Below, piece by piece: positions 7,159 to 13,661 of a stretch of 13,661 nt of DNA. The DNA is from an uncultured Gammaproteobacteria bacterium. GTDB taxonomy: Bacteria > Pseudomonadota > Gammaproteobacteria > CAJQNE01. Where the stretch lies: contig CAJQNE010000413.1 of the NCBI GenBank assembly GCA_905479545.1, forward strand, positions 1-13,661. Reading direction: 5' to 3'. The notes under the pieces were generated by a model. It saw only the letters and a program-made list of their open reading frames with translations, was not told the DNA's origin and ran no database searches. Position 1 is the first letter of the stretch. Each line of letters opens with the position of its first letter. The translations under genes and the position numbers were made by a program.

Positions 7159-7297
7159 ACCTAAAAGCAAAAATTGCTAAAACCGCCTACGCCGAACAAC
7201 GACCGGTTTTGATGTTCCCAGTGAAGTGACCGATCTGAGTGGTGACGAACTAAAAGAGTTTCTGGATCTTTTGGCGCTGACGCGGGGTGGTTTTTTA
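7149..7297 (+). pseudogene. fumC: 3' remnant of a second, diverged fumarase gene with a frameshift
   Basis: The plus strand reads MGYNLKAKIAKTAYAEQRPV, then, after a one-base loss at about 7209-7210, DVPSEVTDLSGDELKEF and LDLLALTRGGFL. This aligns to the last 50 residues of the intact FumC at 4025-5410 (5261-5407) with 34 of 50 identical. The nucleotide match is only about two thirds and exact runs are short (8 bases or so), so this is not a recent duplication. The frameshift, the missing first 400 or so codons and the lost stop codon make it a dead fragment of a paralogous or acquired class II fumarase. Its end lies about 40 nt from the end of the defence operon, so the island probably removed the rest of the gene. 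A 60-codon minus-strand frame here is its shadow. Confidence 0.85.
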
Positions 7298-7339
7298 ACC
7301 GAGAACGAAGGACTAGTGGGCTCTGCTCTGGTATCGCAG

Positions 7340-8116
7340 TCAAACCAACAGCTTGCCAGCCATTTGATCCAACCTTAATTTAGTCCCTTCCCACTGCGGC
7401 ATTACCTGGCTCATCAGCCGGTAGAAACGGTCGCTGTGGTTATGTTCGGCTATATGGCACAGCTCATGTAGCAACACGTAGTCGATGCAGGCGCTAGGGG
7501 CTTTAATGAGGTGCGGGTTTAGCGTGAGTCTGCCATTCGGTGAGCAGTTGCCCCACTCGGTTTTCATATCGAACAGGCGGAACGGTGGTAATTCGCTTAT
7601 CCATAAAATCTGCGGCATTAGTTTTTCGAGCCGGTCACGAAATACTTCGCGAGCTTTAATTCGATACCAGGCTTTCAGCGCCGCCTTTACCGCCTGTGGC
7701 GAAGCGTCACGAACATAAACTTCGAGAACACCGCGCAGCAGTTTTACGCCCACGGCGTAATTGGCACCCACATTCACTTTCAGCAGGTATTGCTTACCTA
7801 AATACAGATGCGTTTCACCGCTGATATATTGGCGAGGCACGATGTGCTCTTGCTGTCGTTCAAATTCACTAAGCTGCTGGCGAATCCAGCGGCCACGTTT
7901 CGACACCGCCTTTATCACTTCGACGTCGGAGGCACTGTCAGGTGCTAAAGCGATAACACGGCAATCGGGTTGCACTTTGATGAGCACGCTTTTTGAACCG
8001 GCTTTACGACGAGCACGCGAAAAGCCAATAGGCTCATCACCATAGTAGGCAACAAGCTCAGCCTGCGGTTTTTGTTGGCCAGAATGACTAACAGAAGCGG
8101 GGATTAGTACCGACAT
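7340..8116 (-). CDS. YgjP-like (DUF45/M48-type) zinc metallopeptidase
   Basis: This 258-aa protein carries the zincin motif HELCH at 217-221 (ligands H217 and H221, catalytic E218), with H227 in NHSDRFY as the likely third zinc ligand. EWGNCSPNGRLTLNPHLI upstream (187-204) is characteristic of the YgjP/DUF45 (WLM-related) family. There is no signal peptide or membrane segment, so it acts in the cytoplasm. Substrates of this family are poorly known. It starts 7 nt after the hsdR stop, so it is the last gene of the defence operon. YgjP-family proteases often accompany type I restriction genes, suggesting a role in turnover or control of the restriction complex, but that is inference. The N-terminal 30 residues look poorly conserved, and the true start could be slightly later. 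Confidence 0.85.
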   Translation of the reverse strand: MSVLIPASVSHSGQQKPQAELVAYYGDEPIGFSRARRKAGSKSVLIKVQPDCRVIALAPDSASDVEVIKAVSKRGRWIRQQLSEFERQQEHIVPRQYISGETHLYLGKQYLLKVNVGANYAVGVKLLRGVLEVYVRDASPQAVKAALKAWYRIKAREVFRDRLEKLMPQILWISELPPFRLFDMKTEWGNCSPNGRLTLNPHLIKAPSACIDYVLLHELCHIAEHNHSDRFYRLMSQVMPQWEGTKLRLDQMAGKLLV

Positions 8117-8123
8117 ACAGCCG

Positions 8124-11100
8124 TTAACCCTTTGCCAATCCCACGCGGGTTATTTGTACAACCCACTCGATTATCTTGGTCGCCTGCTGAGTACCGCCGC
8201 CATTCGCTTTGCACACGCCGAATAGCTTAGGCAGTAAGGCCTTGCGAATGGCGGACTCGATATTTTGTGGATTGATTGAGTTCTCAGCGACGGCTTTTTC
8301 AACCACTTCATCCACCGTTTTTGCCAAAGCAACCCACTCATGCAAATCAACGCCATCGCTGCCGAAGAACGCTTCAGGCAGTTCTTTCTTGAACACACCA
8401 AAATAGGCCTGAGCATGTCGGTTACCATCGAACTGATCGGGTATATCGTCGAGGCTTCGCGCCTGTACCTGTTCTTCGAATTCCTTGAACAGCATGTACT
8501 GTTTTAACGGGTGATCGAATAGCGCTTCGGCTTCAGCGATCACTTGGCGCAGCAGTGCTGAGAACGCCTCCTGTGCGTAGGGATCGTCTTGCAGCTCTTG
8601 CTCGATAGTGCGGGTTACACGGGTTTTAATAATGTCGGTTTCATTGCGCGTTTTGGTCTTATCCCAACCAGCAAGCTTATCTGTCTTGCCCATTTTCCCA
8701 ACATCGTAAACGCCGTCGGGCTCTTTTACCTCGACGCCCACTACGTGCTTATCCATAAGCTTTTTAACCTGCTCGGCATAAGCATCGTAGTCCACGGTTT
8801 CACCGGCATCACGGAGGGCAATCTGGCGAAGGTTGGAGAGCTGTTTTACGGTTTCTTTGTAGTGGCGACGGTCTTCGTCAGTAAAACGGTCGTCTTCGAA
8901 AAAAGTGACTGACTGCAAGGCAACCTTCAGGCAGCTGGCAAAGTCGCTCAGCGCCTCACAGAAGTCATCCCGCACCTTCTGGTTCATGTCCACCATTTCG
9001 CCATTCAGCTCCTTCATTTTCGGAACCAGAACCTGGCGCAGTGCCTCAATATCGTTTTTGTTTTTTACATCTTTGAAGATCGCCCATACGGCTTTGTAGA
9101 GGTGCGGGAGCTTTAGGTATTCGGTACACATCTGGCCGTACAAACCGGCGATGTCGTTAATGTCGAAACCGCCCTGAGTTCGCGAGGCTAAATCCTGATA
9201 CTTCTGAATAGTAGTATCCAGCTCAGCGAGAATGCCGCGATAGTCGATAAGGTAGCCAAACTTCTTTTTAGGATGTAGGCGATTCACACGGGCAATCGCC
9301 TGAATCAGGTTGTGTTCCTTCAGCGGCTTGTCGATGTACAGCACCGCGTTCTTTGGCTCATCGAAGCCGGTCAGTAGCTTGTCGACCACGATCAGCAGCT
9401 TCAGCTTGTCGTCATTCTCAAAACGATCAACCACCGCCTTCCGGTAGGTTGTTTCATCCATTGTGCCGATGTTGTCTTTCCACCACTTGGTTACCACCGG
9501 CATGTCGGCTTCATCGACGCTGGTATTACCCTCACGGTCATCCGGGGCGCTCATTACTACCGCGCTTTCAAACAAACCCGCTTCATCAAGGTGCTGCTTG
9601 TATTGGATGGCTGAGAGCTTGCTGTCGCAGGCGAGCTGGCCTTTCAGACCGTCATCAATCGACTTGTCAAAATGGTTGGCAATATCCAGAGCAATCAAGC
9701 GAATACGATCTTCGGCCTGATACACCTCGCCCTTACGGGCAAACTTGCGTTTTAGGTCGGTGCGTTGCTCGTCGCTCAAGCCTTCGGTAATGCGTGAGAA
9801 CCAGCTATCAATCGCTCGCTCGTTGACGTCTAAATCCGGCACGCGCTCTTCATACAGCAGCGCCGTTACTGCCTTATCTTCCACAGCACGTTGCATGGTG
9901 TAAGCGTGAACGATGGGGCCAAACTTATTGGTGGTTTTATCGTCTTTCAGCAGCGGTGTGCCGGTGAATGCAACAAAAGACGCATTCGGCAGTGCCTGCC
10001 GCATACGAATATTGTTTTCGCCGCCCTGGCTACGATGGCCTTCGTCAATCAGCACGATAATATCGCGGCTGTCGTTATGGCACTGGGGTAACTTGGTGGC
10101 GCTATTAAATTTCTGAATCAGCGAAAAAACGATGCGTTCGTTGCCGCTGCAAATTTGCTCTGCCAGCCGGGTACCGGAGGTGGCCATTGCGGCGGCTTTA
10201 TCTGCCTTGCCTGCCAGCTCACCGCCTGAACTAAAGGTTTTGCTGAGCTGATCTTCCAGATCACGCCGATCAGTAATCACCACTATGCGACACTGCTTTA
10301 GCGAGTCGTGCAATATCAGCGCTTTTGATAAAAACACCATCGTGAACGACTTGCCGGAACCGGTGGTGTGCCAGATGACACCACCTTCGCGGCCACCTTT
10401 TGGGTTGACGGTGTTGATACGCTCGATCAGCCGCTTAATGCCAAACACCTGTTGATAGCGGGCGACAATTTTGCCGGCCTTTTTATCGAACAGCGTGAAA
10501 AAGCGAATCATCTCCAGCAGGCGTGCAGGTTGAAGCAGGCTGATAATGAGTCTGTCTTGCTCTGTAACTACCAGGTCGCCACCGGCTATTAGCGATTCAT
10601 ACCAATCACGGTCACCCGCAGGCCGATGGCTGAAAAGTGCGTCTATCTGCTCAGCGGATAGTTTGCGGTTTTTAATCGCCGTCATTTCCATTGAGCCAAT
10701 ATCTTCTTCACGCCATGCCGCCCAGAATTTCTTAGCCGTGGCCTGCGTTCCGTAGCGACCTTCAATGCCGTTGATGGACAGTGACAGCTGGTTGTAGGCG
10801 AACAGCTGCGGAATCTCATCAACACGCTGGTTGCGAAGGCTTTGTGAAATGCCTTCGTCAATGGTTGGGCCTTTATTGGCATGGCCATCGGGCCGCTTGG
10901 CTTCAATCACTACCAACGGAATGCCGTTAACAAAACAAACAATATCAGGGCGACGGGTATCAACCCCGCCGCTGCGAGTTACGGCGAACTCTTCAGTAAA
11001 TAGGAAGCTGTTGTTTTCCGGGTTCTGCCAGTCGATGAGTGAAATGGTCGGCGTAGCCCGTTTGCCATCAACAAACTCCGTTACCGAAATGCCGTAGAGC

Positions 11101-11414
11101 ATGTGGTTGTAGAGTTTTTCGTTGGCGATGTTTAGCCCTTCGTTCAGTGCTGGGCTGCAGACTTCGGCAATTAGGTTGTCTATCGACTTTTCGCTGAGCG
11201 GGTGGCTATTGCCAGCGAAGGTGAAGCGGCGTTTTTGTAGTTCGGCTCGTAGCACCTCACGAAGCATAACCTCATCCAGCTTGCTACTGCGTGCTGCAAG
11301 GGCTTCAGCGGGTGAGAGAAATCGCCAGCCCACATTGCTTAGCAATGCCAGCGCCGGAAGCTTGGCGCTATATTCTTCCTGAAATTTCGGGCTGTGATTA
11401 ATTGTAGACATCAT
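8124..11414 (-). CDS. hsdR: Type I restriction-modification system restriction/translocase subunit HsdR
   Basis: This 1096-aa subunit works with HsdM and HsdS to translocate and cleave unmodified DNA using ATP. The N-terminal PD-(D/E)xK nuclease is visible as RRPDIVCFVNG (P156-D157) and VVIEAKRP (E171, K173), with Q191 a likely QxxxY-type element. The SF2 helicase motor follows: Walker A HTTGSGKS at 349-356, motif Ia region ITDRRDLEDQL at 380-390, DEGH box at 457-460, TGTP motif III at 484-487, DKLLTGFDEP at 678-687 and motif VI QAIARVNR at 705-712. The long C-terminal helical region should bind the methyltransferase core. All catalytic residues are present and length is normal, so it looks functional. 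Two adjacent ATGs (11414 and 11411) sit after GAAAGG; either may be used. It lies 27 nt after the HNH gene. No hsdM or hsdS is in the window. Confidence 0.95.
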   Translation of the reverse strand: MMSTINHSPKFQEEYSAKLPALALLSNVGWRFLSPAEALAARSSKLDEVMLREVLRAELQKRRFTFAGNSHPLSEKSIDNLIAEVCSPALNEGLNIANEKLYNHMLYGISVTEFVDGKRATPTISLIDWQNPENNSFLFTEEFAVTRSGGVDTRRPDIVCFVNGIPLVVIEAKRPDGHANKGPTIDEGISQSLRNQRVDEIPQLFAYNQLSLSINGIEGRYGTQATAKKFWAAWREEDIGSMEMTAIKNRKLSAEQIDALFSHRPAGDRDWYESLIAGGDLVVTEQDRLIISLLQPARLLEMIRFFTLFDKKAGKIVARYQQVFGIKRLIERINTVNPKGGREGGVIWHTTGSGKSFTMVFLSKALILHDSLKQCRIVVITDRRDLEDQLSKTFSSGGELAGKADKAAAMATSGTRLAEQICSGNERIVFSLIQKFNSATKLPQCHNDSRDIIVLIDEGHRSQGGENNIRMRQALPNASFVAFTGTPLLKDDKTTNKFGPIVHAYTMQRAVEDKAVTALLYEERVPDLDVNERAIDSWFSRITEGLSDEQRTDLKRKFARKGEVYQAEDRIRLIALDIANHFDKSIDDGLKGQLACDSKLSAIQYKQHLDEAGLFESAVVMSAPDDREGNTSVDEADMPVVTKWWKDNIGTMDETTYRKAVVDRFENDDKLKLLIVVDKLLTGFDEPKNAVLYIDKPLKEHNLIQAIARVNRLHPKKKFGYLIDYRGILAELDTTIQKYQDLASRTQGGFDINDIAGLYGQMCTEYLKLPHLYKAVWAIFKDVKNKNDIEALRQVLVPKMKELNGEMVDMNQKVRDDFCEALSDFASCLKVALQSVTFFEDDRFTDEDRRHYKETVKQLSNLRQIALRDAGETVDYDAYAEQVKKLMDKHVVGVEVKEPDGVYDVGKMGKTDKLAGWDKTKTRNETDIIKTRVTRTIEQELQDDPYAQEAFSALLRQVIAEAEALFDHPLKQYMLFKEFEEQVQARSLDDIPDQFDGNRHAQAYFGVFKKELPEAFFGSDGVDLHEWVALAKTVDEVVEKAVAENSINPQNIESAIRKALLPKLFGVCKANGGGTQQATKIIEWVVQITRVGLAKG

Positions 11415-11441
11415 TCTGGCCTTTCACTATAGCGCATGAGA

Positions 11442-12074
11442 CTAAGTCGCCAACCAGTTTCGAAGAATGCTCACTAACGCGGGTGAGTAAGCACCTAAAC
11501 GCCCATCTACCGGCTCTTGAAGTTCGCAAATCAATACACCCAGTAACTCATCGTCTTCTACTCCCGTCGATGGGCCAGCGCCCTCATACGCAATCATGGC
11601 TTGAGCCAGATAGTGACGTTGTTGTACCAGCGCTTTGTTGCGACCCAAACTACTGCCCAAATTGAGCACTTCAATGGTAGTTTTAGCTCTATCCGTCAAA
11701 CCTGCTACACACCCATCGATGCCGTAACTTAATTCAGTTTCACATTTCCCCATTAGCGGAGTAAGAGGTAACTGCTGTGAGCCGTGTGCGCTATCGCATT
11801 GTTTTTTGGTGTTGCAGCTGGCAACAATGTTCGAGAAATCAACTGTCCGAGTTGGAGCTATCCGCTGGGCTTCTACGTGCTCATTTACTGTGTCAGCGCT
11901 GGTGCCGGAGATTTTCTGACCACAATAGGCGCACAAATAGAACTGCTCGTCGGCACAAGCGGTACGAATTCCCTCTCGCACACCAGGAGTTACATCAGAG
12001 TAACTACTGCCAGGGTTGGCACGTCTCCAATTCGTTAATATTAGAGGCTCCGTACCCTTGTTAATTTCTCGCAT
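11442..12074 (-). CDS. HNH endonuclease, TIGR02646/PtuB-like (Septu or retron-effector partner)
   Basis: This 210-aa protein resembles the HNH nucleases paired with AAA ATPases in Septu (PtuB) and in some retron defence systems. The HNH core is CAYC at 48-51, EH (E65-H66), N82 in DFSNIVASC, and C93 with H97 (CDSAHG); C48, C51, C87 and C93 could form the structural zinc site. QLPLTPL at 101-107 is typical of the family after the core. The start overlaps the ATPase 3' end by 14 nt in another frame, with AGGA about 8 nt before the ATG, which implies translational coupling and a joint complex. In known systems the ATPase restrains or guides the nuclease until phage infection. Family assignment rests on motif layout; whether it is Septu or a retron-type effector without its retron cannot be told here. 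Confidence 0.8.
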   Translation of the reverse strand: MREINKGTEPLILTNWRRANPGSSYSDVTPGVREGIRTACADEQFYLCAYCGQKISGTSADTVNEHVEAQRIAPTRTVDFSNIVASCNTKKQCDSAHGSQQLPLTPLMGKCETELSYGIDGCVAGLTDRAKTTIEVLNLGSSLGRNKALVQQRHYLAQAMIAYEGAGPSTGVEDDELLGVLICELQEPVDGRLGAYSPALVSILRNWLAT

Positions 12075-13431
12075 GGCGCAGTTCCTGCTTTTTCAACAGC
12101 AGCTGGGCTTTGCTCAACTCCAAATGGTTTACGGGGAGTTCCTGCTCTAATTCGGCCATCAAACTACGTGATTTTTGCAATTCATTATTTTGAATCGCAG
12201 AAAATAACTCACTTAGCTGCTCTGCCACCGTTTCATTGCGGATGTGGGTATCCATCACACTAAGAAGAACGGTATTTGCGTCTTGCCCGTACTGAGAAGG
12301 GATATGAGTAAGAGCACCATCATCAAGCGAATACACTAATACACCGTCGCAATCACTAATAACGAGTGGTGAGTGAGTCGTTAAGACAAACTGACAATTT
12401 GGAAAAGTACTGGTCAATTGCCGAATAATATTGCGCTGCCAACTAGGGTGGAGATGCATATCTACTTCATCGATAAGGACAACACCGTCACCATGCAAAG
12501 GGTTTTGCAAAGCGGGGTTCATCATGGCTAATCGCCGGGCAATATCTCCAACCAGAGCCATGAGAGACTTTTCGCCCTGCGAAAGCTGTGAAACGTTGAG
12601 TGTTTCTCCGCCTTTGTCGATAGACATATGTAGACGTGGTTTTCTACGAACACGTAGGTTGCTGAAGCCCGGCATAAAACCGCTTATCGCATCACGAACT
12701 GCTGTGAGTTGCCTATCGCGCGAAGAAGCCATCAACGCTTGAAGCTTCTCCCACACTTCAGTACGTTCTCGAGTGCTAGCCAGTAGGTTCTCTATGATTT
12801 CTGATGGCAGGCTAGATTCATTTTCAACGTCCTCACGCTCCCTAAACCATTCGAAGAACCGTCGAAAATCCACACCCTGATTGAGCGACTTGTCGTAACC
12901 ATCTAATTGTGAAAAAGTATGCTTTCCGCGAATTTTCAGGGGTATATCCAACACAGAGCGCTCAACCGGGTAGAAGGCTATAAGTGGCAGACTGGCTTTG
13001 TCGTTCTCGGTGAGTAGTGAGCGATAACGGTCGGCCAATCGTGTTGCCGCTGCGAAGTCAGAAATCAACCCGCTTTTTCTACCGGTTCGGCTTTTCGTCA
13101 CTGTGAAACGATAAGATAATTCCTCTTCTGGGGCATCAGAGCCTGGGATAGAGCTCTGATCATCCGTCAGAAAAACATCAATAGCCGCACCTGATTTGTT
13201 GTTGAGAATCGTTTGCTCGGAAAGCTGATTGCCGTTGCCTTTTTCTGTGCGAATCCTCGCGACCAACCAGCTCATGCAGGTCGCCAACGATTTCAATAAT
13301 GAGGTTTTACCTGCCCCATTATTACCTACAAAAACTGTCACGTTACCGGCAACTTCTGCGGTAGGAGCTAACGGCACCTCCAACTCTGAAAACCGACCAA
13401 CGTTGCGCAGCCGAAATGATTTTATTTCCAT
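12061..13431 (-). CDS. AAA (ABC-type) ATPase, PtuA/retron-effector-like
   Basis: This 456-aa ATPase has all motor motifs of SMC/ABC-like AAA_21 proteins: Walker A GNNGAGKTS at 36-44, signature LSQGEKSL at 283-290, Walker B VVLIDEVD at 317-324 with catalytic E322, D-loop HLHPSW at 326-331, and H-switch TTHSPLVIS at 351-359. The interior is short (about 230 residues between Walker A and signature), without the long coiled coil of Rad50 or RloC, and no C-terminal TOPRIM follows as in OLD nucleases. The 65-residue helical tail (about 391-456) is typical of ATPases paired with an HNH partner. AGAGGA lies 3 nt before the ATG, a strong ribosome binding site, and a consensus -10 box lies about 30 nt upstream. 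With the overlapping HNH gene it forms a predicted defence module. Confidence 0.88.
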   Translation of the reverse strand: MEIKSFRLRNVGRFSELEVPLAPTAEVAGNVTVFVGNNGAGKTSLLKSLATCMSWLVARIRTEKGNGNQLSEQTILNNKSGAAIDVFLTDDQSSIPGSDAPEEELSYRFTVTKSRTGRKSGLISDFAAATRLADRYRSLLTENDKASLPLIAFYPVERSVLDIPLKIRGKHTFSQLDGYDKSLNQGVDFRRFFEWFREREDVENESSLPSEIIENLLASTRERTEVWEKLQALMASSRDRQLTAVRDAISGFMPGFSNLRVRRKPRLHMSIDKGGETLNVSQLSQGEKSLMALVGDIARRLAMMNPALQNPLHGDGVVLIDEVDMHLHPSWQRNIIRQLTSTFPNCQFVLTTHSPLVISDCDGVLVYSLDDGALTHIPSQYGQDANTVLLSVMDTHIRNETVAEQLSELFSAIQNNELQKSRSLMAELEQELPVNHLELSKAQLLLKKQELRHARN

Positions 13432-13463
13432 ACTTCCTCTAAGCGATTTTCAGACTACAGCAT

Positions 13464-13492
13464 ATTATAAAGTGACTAGTTCTCAGAAAAGC
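13464..13492 (-). promoter_or_regulatory. Predicted promoter of the ATPase-HNH-hsdR-protease operon
   Basis: On the minus strand a perfect TATAAT (13464-13469) lies about 30 nt before the ATPase start. A weak -35-like GCTTTT (13487-13492) is placed 17 nt upstream of it. ACTAGT, a small palindrome, falls in the spacer and could bind a regulator. Only the -10 box is strong. Confidence 0.45.
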
Positions 13493-13550
13493 GGCAAAAT
13501 CTGCAATTAGCCCTATTTTCACCCGCCACGTTACGCTACCTAACTTACGG

Positions 13551-13661
13551 TCAATATTCTTGTAATCCCGCAATTTCTCCACAAGTTGCCTCCGGCAGCA
13601 ATTCGCCCTCAGCGTAAACCGCCCGAATATGCTGAGTGATGGCTTGCGGGCTAACCTGATA
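13551..13661 (-). pseudogene. Truncated RhuM-family gene (virulence RhuM-like), partial at window edge
   Basis: The last 36 codons before a TGA read YQVSPQAITQHIRAVYAEGE and then LLPEATCGEIAGLQEY. The ITQHI..VY.EGEL.PEATC.EIA..Q pattern is the N-terminal DNA-binding-like segment of RhuM-family proteins, which normally run to about 330 residues. Here the frame stops just after that segment, and no other frame beyond the stop resumes the expected YNLDAI..VGYR continuation. The gene therefore seems truncated, with roughly the last three quarters missing. RhuM genes are often embedded in type I R-M loci between hsdS/hsdM and hsdR, so this remnant suggests those genes lie beyond the right edge. 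Family assignment is from memory of the motif over a short stretch. Confidence 0.5.

Noticed and set aside
5261..7297. fumC 3' end and its downstream copy as attL/attR of an integrated element
   Set aside because: The two copies share only about two thirds of bases with exact runs of about 8, far below what a recent site-specific integration leaves.
7161..7343. 60-aa minus-strand open frame after the protease gene
   Set aside because: It is the antisense shadow of the fumC remnant at 7149-7297.
9353..9790. 145-aa plus-strand open frame inside hsdR
   Set aside because: It is antisense to the helicase motifs of hsdR, rich in Arg, Cys, Pro and Ser from the opposite-strand codon pattern, with no recognisable domain.
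12061..13431. ATPase read as an OLD-family nuclease or RecF/Rad50-like repair protein
   Set aside because: There is no C-terminal TOPRIM domain and no long coiled coil, and the overlapping HNH gene fits the PtuA/retron-effector type better.

Overview
The window looks like a piece of chromosome from a free-living, probably marine or aquatic gammaproteobacterium. This is inferred from E. coli-like AlaC, FumC and YibF-type glutathione S-transferase proteins, roughly 50% GC, and intergenic repeat families typical of Gammaproteobacteria. Genus cannot be fixed from the sequence alone.

The left half (about 1-6025) is core metabolism. An AlaC-type alanine aminotransferase on the minus strand faces away from a long-chain/very-long-chain acyl-CoA synthetase (GTG start). 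The roughly 400-nt gap between them holds a perfect 16-bp palindrome. A 477-nt repeat-rich spacer follows, with two 81-nt inverted-repeat units plus a half copy and a REP-like double hairpin. After it come class II fumarase fumC and, 21 nt downstream, a GST of the YibF type, probably one operon.

The middle (about 6026-7340) is a junction zone with low coding density. It holds a putative terminator, an unrecognised open frame with a faint tyrosine-recombinase look, a 165-aa orphan gene on the minus strand, and the frameshifted 3' end of a second, diverged fumC. This is what one expects at the edge of an accessory island.

The right half (7340-13661) is a compact minus-strand defence operon. 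Read 5' to 3' it contains an AAA (ABC-type) ATPase, a TIGR02646-like HNH endonuclease overlapping it by 14 nt, a full-length type I restriction subunit HsdR, and a YgjP/DUF45 zinc metallopeptidase. The ATPase-HNH pair matches the architecture of Septu (PtuAB) and of retron-associated ATPase/HNH effectors. Just upstream, at the window edge, lies the remnant of a RhuM-family gene, a family often lodged inside type I R-M loci. The matching hsdM and hsdS are not in the window and are expected beyond the right edge. The simplest reading is a type I R-M locus in which a Septu-like pair sits between a decayed rhuM and hsdR, so that the two defence activities are co-expressed from a promoter with a consensus -10 box just upstream of the ATPase.
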